DNA from: Anaeromyxobacter_A sp035636195
Lineage (GTDB): Bacteria > Myxococcota > Myxococcia > Myxococcales > Anaeromyxobacteraceae
Direction of reading: 5' to 3'
Assembly (NCBI GenBank): GCA_035636195.1
Contig: DASPZP010000023.1
Span: 1-7,785 of the forward strand
DNA: 7,785 bases
The notes under the pieces are model-generated. The model saw only the letters and a program-made list of their open reading frames with translations, had not been told where the DNA came from and searched no databases. A program made the translations under genes and the position numbers. Positions 1-5,297 of this stretch are shown here, in pieces; positions within the stretch are counted from its first letter, which is position 1, and the number at the start of each line of letters is the position of its first letter.

Positions 1-1222
1 GGGCGGCGCCCGCGAGGTCGCGGATCTCGACGCCGGCCCGCTCGGCCGCGGCGGCCAGCTCGTGCCGCGGGGATGTCTTCACCCACAGTGTGGTGCCGGC
101 GAAGAGCCGCTCCCACGCGGTCGCCGACGTGGGCGCCTCGATGAGGAGCAGGTCGCAAGCGCCGTCGCAGTCGCCGCTCGCCGCGACGAGCTCCGCCGGA
201 GCCGTCGCGAGCAGCTCCAGCGGAAGCGCGATCCCGAGCGTCACGTCGGGGTTTGCCGCAGCGGCTGGAGCGAGCGCGGCCACGGCGCTGCGCCAGCAGT
301 CGTCCGGCCGTGCCAGGTCGGGCGCGAGGAGGATCCTCGTCCTGCGCGAGCCGCGCCAGGGATCGTCGGACTGCGCTGGGGAGGCCGGCGGTTCGAGCGC
401 CACCTTCAGGATGGCCGACGCATCACGGCTCGCCATGAGGGCGTGCCCCGCCTCCCCGAGCTCGCGACGCGCCAGGGGATCGCCGGCGAGCCGCGCGCAG
501 GTGGCGGCCAGCTCCTCGTAGGCTGCGAAGGCGACGCCCCGCTCCAGCGCCCGCGCCTCCGCCTCGTCCGCCCCCCGCTCCGAGACCACGCAACGGCGGT
601 TGCCGAGCAGGTAGGACAGCCGCACCAGCTCGAGCACCTTCGCCTCGTAGAAGTGCACGTTGAGGACGACCTTGGCGCGGGCGATCAAGGCATCCCGCTC
701 CGCCCCGTAGATCCCGAACGCCGTCTCGACGCGCAGCCCGGCGGCACGGACGGACTCGAGCGCCGCGCGGCGGCGGTCGTTCAGCGAGCCATAGAAGAGG
801 ACGTCGATGTCCTCCTGGTACGCGCGCGGCACGCGCTCGAGCTCGGGGACCCACCCGATCGGCACCACGCGTGGCGCCGGCAGCCCGAGCCCGGAATACC
901 GGGCGGCGTTGCGGGCGCTGTAGTCCCACACCGGATGCCGTCTGAACAGCTCGAGGAGCGGCGGGGTGAGCCAGCTCGACGAGGCGTCGAGCTGCTCCAG
1001 GTTGTAGAGGATCGCGTCGGCCGGGAGCGAGAGGGCGACGCGCGCGAGCAGGTTCGAGCCGAGGACGAGGGTGCGCGTCCCGGCGCCGCCCGGCGCTGCG
1101 GAGCGGGTGACGGCGTGGCCGAGCCGTCTCAGCGCGTGCTCGAACGTGTCGGCCACCTCGGCAAATGCCGCGGAGTGCAGGTAGCCTGCCGGCTGCACGA
1201 GGCAGATGTGGTAGGCGCTCAT
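1..1222 (-). CDS. Glycosyltransferase, Glyco_trans_1_2 / CgeB-like family, C-terminus beyond window
   Basis: Read on the minus strand, the frame is open from an ATG at 1222 to the left edge, giving 407 codons with no stop, so the C-terminus is missing. The N-terminus (HICLVQPAGYLHS, residues 5-17) is where related glycosyltransferases begin, which fixes the start. Other family-like stretches are YNLEQLD (73-79), VWDYSARN (98-105), IDVLFYGSLNDRR (139-151), FGIYGAERDALIARAKVVLNVHFYE (169-193, cited by its ends and key residues G170, E175, N188, H190) and the Glyco_trans_1_2-like block to about 275. Residues 290-407 look like a second alpha/beta domain that I cannot assign. No signal peptide or membrane segment is visible, so it is probably cytosolic and acts on a nucleotide-sugar donor; the acceptor is unknown. 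It is divergent from the glycosyltransferase at 1400, so a shared role in surface polysaccharide or protein glycosylation is an inference. A GGTGG lies near the start, but no strong Shine-Dalgarno. Confidence 0.8.
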   Translation of the reverse strand, partial: MSAYHICLVQPAGYLHSAAFAEVADTFEHALRRLGHAVTRSAAPGGAGTRTLVLGSNLLARVALSLPADAILYNLEQLDASSSWLTPPLLELFRRHPVWDYSARNAARYSGLGLPAPRVVPIGWVPELERVPRAYQEDIDVLFYGSLNDRRRAALESVRAAGLRVETAFGIYGAERDALIARAKVVLNVHFYEAKVLELVRLSYLLGNRRCVVSERGADEAEARALERGVAFAAYEELAATCARLAGDPLARRELGEAGHALMASRDASAILKVALEPPASPAQSDDPWRGSRRTRILLAPDLARPDDCWRSAVAALAPAAAANPDVTLGIALPLELLATAPAELVAASGDCDGACDLLLIEAPTSATAWERLFAGTTLWVKTSPRHELAAAAERAGVEIRDLAGAA

Positions 1223-1235
1223 CCCGCGCCACCGC

Positions 1236-1251
1236 TGCAACGCAGGGGCCA
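1236..1251 (-). promoter_or_regulatory. Candidate sigma54 (-24/-12) promoter for the minus-strand glycosyltransferase
   Basis: On the minus strand the bases read TGGCCCCTGCGTTGCA, preceded by C. This matches the sigma54 consensus YTGGCAC-N5-TTGCW at the invariant GG and GC, which are separated by exactly 10 bases, and at most other conserved positions. The predicted transcription start, 12 bases after the GC, is about 1225, only 3 bases before the ATG at 1222. It mirrors the plus-strand element at 1371-1386. A chance match of this quality is possible in GC-rich DNA, and promoter activity is inferred from sequence only. Confidence 0.4.
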
Positions 1252-1270
1252 GCTCCCGATCCGAACAGAT

Positions 1271-1296
1271 CGACGCCTCGCCGTGGGGGCGCGTCG
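1271..1296. repeat. Imperfectly spaced inverted repeat CGACGC-N14-GCGTCG in the divergent control region
   Basis: CGACGC at 1271-1276 is matched by its reverse complement GCGTCG at 1291-1296. It shares the GACGC/GCGTC core with the palindrome at 1302-1322, giving four half-sites in about 50 bp. It may be a second, weaker binding site for the same regulator. The 6-base arms and the long spacer make chance a real alternative. Confidence 0.3.
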
Positions 1297-1301
1297 GCGG
1301 G

Positions 1302-1322
1302 CTGACGCTCGACCCGCGTCAG
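1302..1322. promoter_or_regulatory. Palindromic candidate enhancer/operator midway between two sigma54-like elements
   Basis: CTGACGC (1302-1308) and GCGTCAG (1316-1322) form a perfect inverted repeat with 7-base arms and a 7-base spacer. Its centre, 1312, is one base from the midpoint (1311) of the two divergent start codons. It lies about 85-87 bases upstream of both predicted transcription starts, within the range where NtrC-type activators usually bind. The role as a shared upstream activator site is inference; the symmetry is directly visible. Confidence 0.45.
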
Positions 1323-1353
1323 GATCCCGGCGCGCCCGCTTTCTCCTGCCATT

Positions 1354-1370
1354 CCGCCGGCTCCCGGCGG
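1354..1370. repeat. Short perfect hairpin-forming inverted repeat next to the plus-strand -24 element
   Basis: CCGCCGG (1354-1360), a CTC loop, then CCGGCGG (1364-1370) form a perfect 7-bp GC stem. It ends at the base just before the TGGC at 1371. It could be an operator half-overlapping the promoter, or simply a GC-rich chance palindrome. It has no counterpart on the minus-strand side. Confidence 0.3.
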
Positions 1371-1386
1371 TGGCGCACCGCTTGCT
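1371..1386 (+). promoter_or_regulatory. Candidate sigma54 (-24/-12) promoter for the GT2-TPR gene
   Basis: The bases TGGCGCACCGCTTGCT carry the GG and GC of a sigma54 promoter with the required 10-base separation, plus TTGC followed by T as in the consensus. Positions 5 and 7 of TGGCACG are not matched, and the preceding base is G rather than a pyrimidine. The predicted start of transcription is about 1397, 3 bases before the ATG at 1400. The distance from TTGC to ATG is identical to that of the minus-strand element at 1236-1251. Confidence 0.4.
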
Positions 1387-1399
1387 CTGCCCCGCTGCG

Positions 1400-2782
1400 A
1401 TGCCGCTCCTGACCCTCTGCCTCATCGCCCGCGACGAGGAGACGATGCTGCCGGGCTGCCTCGAATCGGTGCGCTCCGCCGTGGATGAGATCGTCCTCGT
1501 CGACACCGGGAGCCGAGATCGCACCATCGAGATCGCGCGCCGGGCCGGGGCGCGGGTGCTGGAGCAACCCTGGGCCGACGACTTCTCCGCGCCGCGCAAC
1601 CTGGCGCTGGAGCACGCCACCGGTCGATTCGTGCTCCAGCTCGATGCCGACGAGCGGCTGGCGCCCGGGGCGGGAAAGCTCCTGCGTCGCCTGCTCCGCG
1701 CGCCGGAGGCGGACGCCTACTTCCTCCGGCTGCACGACGCCGCCCACCTCGACGCGGCCCCGCGAGACGTCACCTCCGGCCGCGCCCGCCAGGGCGATCC
1801 GGTCCTCTTGCTTCGCCTGTTCCGGCGGCTTGCGGGGGTGCGCTATCGCGGGCTCGTCCATGAGAGCGTGGACGCCGCGCTGCGCGAGCGGCAAGCGCGC
1901 TTCACGGCGACCGAGGTCGACCTGGTCCACCTCGGCAACGTCGCGGAGCTCCGGAAGGAGCGCGCGAAGAACACCCGCAACGTCGAGCTGCTGCGGCGTC
2001 AGTGTGCCTCTGACCCGGAGAACTCGACCGCCTTCGGCTATCTCGCCATGGAGCTCCGCGCGGCCGGTGACGCCGCGGGCGCCCTGGAGGCCGCCGAGCG
2101 CGGATGGGGGATCGCCCCGAACCAGCCGCCGTGGCGCTCGCTGCAGCGGATCGCGGTGGCGCGGGCGCTCGTGGCGCTCGACGCCGGGGAGCCTTCCCGC
2201 GCGGCGGAGGTCATCGATCGACTCGAGGCGCTGCGCGGCCGCCTCGGCTCGGACGCGCTCCTGGTGCGAGGGATGGCGTGCTTCCGCCTCGCCGCCCAGG
2301 CCGACGGCGCTGCCCGCCACGACCACGCCCTACGGGCGGCGGGGTCCCTGCGCGAGGCGCTCTCGCGCGCGAGCGAGCCGGATCCCCACCGCATCATGAT
2401 CGGCTCGGCCGGCGGTGCTGCCGCGTTCCACCTCGGCTTGTCGCTCCTCCTGGCCGGCGATCCCTCCGCAGCCCTGCCGGCGTTCGAGGACGCGGCGCGC
2501 GCCGCCCCCGCGGACCCGGACGTGCGCCTGGGACTGGCCGAGTGCCGCCTGACGCTGGGCGAGCCCTCGACCGCCCTGAAGCTGTGCGAGTCGTTGCTGG
2601 ACGAGCGGCCCGACGGCTGGCTCCTGGCGGCGTGCTCGGCAGCGGCGCTGGGCGCGCGGGACGACGCGCGCATGCTCCTCGAGAACGCGCACCGCCGCGC
2701 GGCCCATGGATTCGGCTCCCCCCATCGCCGCGAGGCAGCGCAGGCGCTCGCCGACACGCTCGCCTGCCCGCTTACGCCATAG
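1400..2782 (+). CDS. Family 2 glycosyltransferase fused to TPR-like repeats
   Basis: This 460-residue protein begins with a GT-A fold, family 2 glycosyltransferase domain. LTLCLIARDEE (4-14) is the first strand, VDTGSRDRT (34-42) the nucleotide-binding turn, and DDFSAPRNLAL (60-70) leads to the metal-binding DxD at LDADE (81-85; D82, D84). VHESVD (153-158) and VHLGN (176-180) continue the domain, and RNVELLRR (193-200) is typical of the WaaE/SunS-like glycosyltransferases that carry C-terminal TPRs. Residues about 205-430 are alanine- and leucine-rich helical repeats resembling TPRs, for example AFGYLAMELRAAGDAAGALE (211-230) and AAFHLGLSLLLAGDPSAALP (341-360). The ATG at 1400 is chosen because the domain starts at residue 3; the same frame is open far upstream, but only antisense to the neighbouring gene. 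There are no membrane segments. It probably transfers a sugar to a surface glycan or protein; donor and acceptor are unknown. No Shine-Dalgarno is visible. Confidence 0.87.
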   Translation: MPLLTLCLIARDEETMLPGCLESVRSAVDEIVLVDTGSRDRTIEIARRAGARVLEQPWADDFSAPRNLALEHATGRFVLQLDADERLAPGAGKLLRRLLRAPEADAYFLRLHDAAHLDAAPRDVTSGRARQGDPVLLLRLFRRLAGVRYRGLVHESVDAALRERQARFTATEVDLVHLGNVAELRKERAKNTRNVELLRRQCASDPENSTAFGYLAMELRAAGDAAGALEAAERGWGIAPNQPPWRSLQRIAVARALVALDAGEPSRAAEVIDRLEALRGRLGSDALLVRGMACFRLAAQADGAARHDHALRAAGSLREALSRASEPDPHRIMIGSAGGAAAFHLGLSLLLAGDPSAALPAFEDAARAAPADPDVRLGLAECRLTLGEPSTALKLCESLLDERPDGWLLAACSAAALGARDDARMLLENAHRRAAHGFGSPHRREAAQALADTLACPLTP

Positions 2783-2819
2783 CACCCTGGCGGTGCATGT
2801 CGGGGCCAGGCACATGGCC
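2782..2819 (+). terminator. Two weak stem-loops after the GT2-TPR stop codon
   Basis: GCACC (2782-2786) pairs with GGTGC (2792-2796) over a 5-base loop, and GGCCA (2804-2808) pairs with TGGCC (2815-2819) over a 6-base loop. They directly follow the TAG stop at 2780-2782 and may help end transcription. There is no T tract, so this is not a canonical intrinsic terminator. The rest of the gap to 2881 shows nothing else recognisable. Confidence 0.22.
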
Positions 2820-2871
2820 GCGACCGCGTGAAGTGTGGCAGCATCGGGAGCAGGGCCGCAGCCGGCCCGGC

Positions 2872-2875
2872 GAGG
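2872..2875 (+). promoter_or_regulatory. Ribosome binding site deciding the CBS-protein start
   Basis: GAGG at 2872-2875, followed by TGGCGC, lies 6 bases before the ATG at 2882. It favours this ATG over an in-frame GTG at 2828, which has no comparable site and would add 18 residues that do not belong to the CBS fold. Confidence 0.5.
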
Positions 2876-2881
2876 TGGCGC

Positions 2882-3355
2882 ATGCGGCAGCCCAAGGCGA
2901 CGGAGCAGCTGGAGGCGGACGGGGTCCGCGCGCTGAGCGTGGGCGACTTCATGACGCGTGAGCTCGTCACCTTGACGGAGTCCGACGACCTGGCGCTGGC
3001 CGAGCAGATGCTCCGGCTGAGCGGGATCCGGCACCTCCCGGTGGTGCGGGAGCAGAAGCTCGTCGGGATCCTGACCCATCGTGACCTGCTGCGCTCCGCC
3101 GCTTCGCGCCCGGCGCGCTCGACCCTCGCCGGTGAGGTGATGACGCGCGATCCCGTCGCGGTCATGCCCGCCACCTCCCTCGTCCAGGCGGCGCGGGCCC
3201 TGCTCCACCACAAGTTCGGCTGCCTGCCGGTGTGCGACGCCGAGGGGACGCTGCTCGGCATCATCACCGAGTCGGATTTCGTGCGCTTCGCCGCGGACAT
3301 GGTGCAGGACCTCGACCTCGTGGCCGAGGCCGTGCGGGGCCAGCATCGGGCCTGA
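2882..3355 (+). CDS. Stand-alone CBS-pair (Bateman module) protein
   Basis: This 157-residue soluble protein consists of two CBS domains and little else. CBS1 (about 19-75) has VGDFMTRELVTL, then IRHLPVV (49-55) and LVGILTHRDLL (60-70). CBS2 (about 84-140) has VMTRDPVAV (86-94), CLPVCD (114-119) and LLGIITESDF (124-133). Each domain keeps the T-x-x-D signature that contacts the ribose of bound adenine nucleotides in this family (T65 to D68, T129 to D132). Binding of AMP, ADP, ATP or a related ligand is therefore likely but not shown. There is no catalytic, transport or DNA-binding domain, so it probably acts by binding a partner. It lies 88 bp upstream of the globin-sensor kinase on the same strand, so energy-state input to that system is possible. 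Some related stand-alone CBS proteins have unrelated partners. An in-frame GTG at 2828 is the alternative start. Confidence 0.88.
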   Translation: MRQPKATEQLEADGVRALSVGDFMTRELVTLTESDDLALAEQMLRLSGIRHLPVVREQKLVGILTHRDLLRSAASRPARSTLAGEVMTRDPVAVMPATSLVQAARALLHHKFGCLPVCDAEGTLLGIITESDFVRFAADMVQDLDLVAEAVRGQHRA

Positions 3356-3443
3356 GCGCCGAAGAGGGATCGCCGAGCCGGCACCACCCGGCCGCTCACC
3401 CGGTTGATCCCGGGCAGCTCGCGCCCTAGAACCCTCTGCAGGC
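3356..3443 (+). other. Intergenic gap with two small hairpins before the globin-sensor kinase
   Basis: GCCGG (3377-3381) pairs with CCGGC (3388-3392), and CCCGG (3399-3403) pairs with CCGGG (3410-3414), each with a 6-base loop. No T tract follows, and I see no convincing -35/-10 or sigma54 element. The gap probably holds either a weak terminator for the CBS gene or the leader of the kinase operon; the sequence does not decide. Confidence 0.2.
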
Positions 3444-4577
3444 ATGGAAGAGACCCTGCTCGAAGAGCTGAAGCGCTACGTCGGCTGGAGCGAGGTCGAT
3501 GAGCGGGCCCTCCGGGCGCTCCACCCGGTGGCGAAGCCGCGCTTCGCGTCCATCGTGGGGGTCTTCTACGACACCATCCTGGCCCACGAGGGCGCCAGGC
3601 GCTCGCTCGCCAGCGAGAGCCAGGTCGGGCACCTCAAGGTCACGCTCCAGCGCTGGATGGACACGCTGTTCGCGGGACCCTGGGACGAGGCGTACTTCGA
3701 GAGCCGCGCCCGCATCGGCCGCCACCACGTCCGCATCGCCCTGCCGCAGCACTACATGTTCGGCGCGATGAACGTCATCCGGCGCGGGCTGAACGAGGTC
3801 GTCGACGACACCTACCTGCGCGCGCCCGCGGAGCTCGCCGTGGCGCGCCGGGCGGTGGGCCGCATCCTCGACCTCGAGCTCGCCATCATGCTGCACACCT
3901 TCCGGGAGGACCTCGAGGCGGCGGCGGCGCGGGCGGAGCGGCTCGCCACCTTCGGCCAGCTCGTCGGCTCCATCGGCCATGACCTGCGCAACCCGCTCGG
4001 CGTCATCGAGACATCGCTCTTCATCCTGCGCGGTCGCATCGGCGCCGACGAGCGCGTGAAGAAGCACCTCGATCGCATCGGCGACCAGCTCGGCGTGGCG
4101 AACTCCATCATCACGAACCTGCTCGACATGATCCGCAACAAGCCGCTCGCGAAGGAGCGGGTGCGGCTCGACGCGGTCGTCTCGGGCGCGGCCGAAGCGG
4201 TGGCGCGTCCGGAGGCGGTGCGTTACCGGGCGGAGGGCCTCGACGGGATGGAGGTGGACGGCGATCCGATCCAGCTCCGCCAGGTGTTCGTGAACCTGCT
4301 CTCGAACGCGGTCGAGGCGGCCGGCGCCGAGGGCGAGGTGTTGGTGGTGGCGCGCCGCGCCGCGGACGCGGTCACGGTGACGGTGGAGGACACCGGCCCG
4401 GGCGTCGACCCTGGCACCGCGCGCCGGCTCTTCGAGCCCCTCATCACCACCAAGGACCGCGGCATCGGGCTCGGCCTCGCGCTCGTGAAGCGCATCGTCG
4501 AACGGCACGGCGGCAGGGTCGGCTACGAGCCACGCCAGGGCGGGGGCGCGCGCTTCACGGTGCAACTCCCCGCCTGA
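3444..4577 (+). CDS. Globin-coupled sensor histidine kinase (AfGcHK-like heme gas sensor)
   Basis: This 377-residue cytosolic protein has an N-terminal sensor globin/protoglobin domain (about 5-155) joined to a histidine kinase. The pattern IGRHHVRIALPQHY (91-104) places the proximal heme ligand at H95, and FYD (41-43) supplies Y42, the likely distal B10 tyrosine. The DHp domain follows: GSIGHDLRNPL (175-185) has the phospho-acceptor H179. The ATPase domain has an N-box NLLSNA (284-289, N288), G1 DTGPG (316-320), F-box LFEPLITTK (329-337) and G2 GIGLGLAL (340-347). All key residues are present, so it should be active. From memory, AfGcHK of Anaeromyxobacter sp. Fw109-5 uses H99 for heme and H183 for phosphate; the 84-residue interval is the same here. 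In that protein, O2 or CO on ferrous heme raises kinase activity. A TGA in frame at 3405 and no other start codon after it fix the ATG at 3444. The next gene follows after 9 bp. The Shine-Dalgarno is weak. Confidence 0.93.
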   Translation: MEETLLEELKRYVGWSEVDERALRALHPVAKPRFASIVGVFYDTILAHEGARRSLASESQVGHLKVTLQRWMDTLFAGPWDEAYFESRARIGRHHVRIALPQHYMFGAMNVIRRGLNEVVDDTYLRAPAELAVARRAVGRILDLELAIMLHTFREDLEAAAARAERLATFGQLVGSIGHDLRNPLGVIETSLFILRGRIGADERVKKHLDRIGDQLGVANSIITNLLDMIRNKPLAKERVRLDAVVSGAAEAVARPEAVRYRAEGLDGMEVDGDPIQLRQVFVNLLSNAVEAAGAEGEVLVVARRAADAVTVTVEDTGPGVDPGTARRLFEPLITTKDRGIGLGLALVKRIVERHGGRVGYEPRQGGGARFTVQLPA

Positions 4578-4586
4578 CCGGCTCCC

Positions 4587-5297
4587 ATGCGCCACTACCT
4601 CATCGTGGACGACAACCGCGCCTTCGCCGAGAACCTGGGCGAGATCGTGCGAGACCTGGGCGATGAGGTGACGGTGGCGGAGGACGGCACCTCGGCCCTG
4701 GCGTTCGCCCGCGCGCGGCGCTTCGACGCGGTGGTCACCGACATGCGCATGCCCTTCATGGGTGGGGCGGAGCTCGTGCACCACCTTCGCCGGATCGACC
4801 CGGGCCTGTCCGCCATCGTGGTGACTGCGTACGTGCGCGACGGCGACCTGGAGGCGGCGCGGCGGGAGGGGCTCCTCGCCACGCTCCCGAAGCCGGTCCC
4901 GATCGCGCGGCTCCTCGAGCTCCTCGGGGCGGCCCGGCGCGACGGGCTGGTGGTGGTCATCGAGGACGACACCGCCCTGTGCGACAACCTGTGCGAGGCG
5001 CTGCGCGGCCGCGGCTTCGCGGCGGTGACGGCCGGGTCGGTGCTGGAGACCGAACGGCTCGGGCCGGTGCGGCCGTTCTGCGCGCTCGTCGACCTGCGCG
5101 TGCCGGGCGGCCCCGACGGCGAGGCGATGCAGCGCCTGGCCGAGAAGTACCCGGGACTCCCCATGCTGGTCGAGACCGGCTGCCTGGTGGCGCCGCCACG
5201 CTCGGCGGCGGCGGTCTTCCTCAAGCCGTTCGATACGGTCGCCCTGCTGGCCGAGGTGGAGCGCCAGCACGCCGCGCATGGCGAGGGCCGCGGATGA
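4587..5297 (+). CDS. Tandem-receiver response regulator without output domain, cognate to the globin-sensor kinase
   Basis: This 236-residue protein is two CheY-like receiver domains in series. REC1 (about 1-117) has the acidic pair D8/D9, phospho-acceptor D52 in VTDMRMP, T80 and K102. REC2 (about 121-230) has E126/D127, D169 in ALVDLRVP, T197 and K213. Both sets are complete, so both should accept phosphate. D52 and D169 are the same numbers I recall as the phosphorylated aspartates of the AfGcHK partner, which supports orthology. There is no DNA-binding, enzymatic or HPt domain, so it is probably a phosphate carrier, sink or protein-protein switch. REC2 is odd: T197 to K213 spans 16 residues against 22 in REC1, which shortens the helix-4 region. 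It lies 9 bp after the kinase, and its stop overlaps the next start in ATGA, so the three genes are probably translated together. Confidence 0.93.
   Translation: MRHYLIVDDNRAFAENLGEIVRDLGDEVTVAEDGTSALAFARARRFDAVVTDMRMPFMGGAELVHHLRRIDPGLSAIVVTAYVRDGDLEAARREGLLATLPKPVPIARLLELLGAARRDGLVVVIEDDTALCDNLCEALRGRGFAAVTAGSVLETERLGPVRPFCALVDLRVPGGPDGEAMQRLAEKYPGLPMLVETGCLVAPPRSAAAVFLKPFDTVALLAEVERQHAAHGEGRG

Noticed and set aside
423..1352. A 309-codon minus-strand frame overlapping the first glycosyltransferase
   Set aside because: Its product is R/A/G-rich without motifs. A different minus-strand frame, open from 1222 to the window edge, carries the glycosyltransferase motifs.
62..1399. N-terminal extension of the GT2-TPR frame by 446 codons
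   Set aside because: This stretch is antisense to the real minus-strand glycosyltransferase, has no domain, and the GT2 fold begins at residue 3 of the ATG at 1400.
2828..2881. GTG start at 2828 for the CBS protein
   Set aside because: It adds 18 residues that do not fit the fold and has no ribosome binding site, while GAGG precedes the ATG at 2882.
2038..3445. Long minus-strand frames opposite the TPR region and the CBS gene
   Set aside because: They are antisense to supported genes and lack any domain; they also cross the intergenic gap at 2783-2881 without a sensible start.
4409..4430. TGGCAC inside the globin kinase gene as a sigma54 -24 element
   Set aside because: No TTGC follows at the required spacing, and it lies inside coding sequence.
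3426..5279. A 617-codon open frame on the minus strand opposite the globin kinase and double receiver
   Set aside because: It is antisense to two genes with complete motifs, its product is rich in R, H, E and V with no recognisable domain, and long antisense frames are expected at this GC content.
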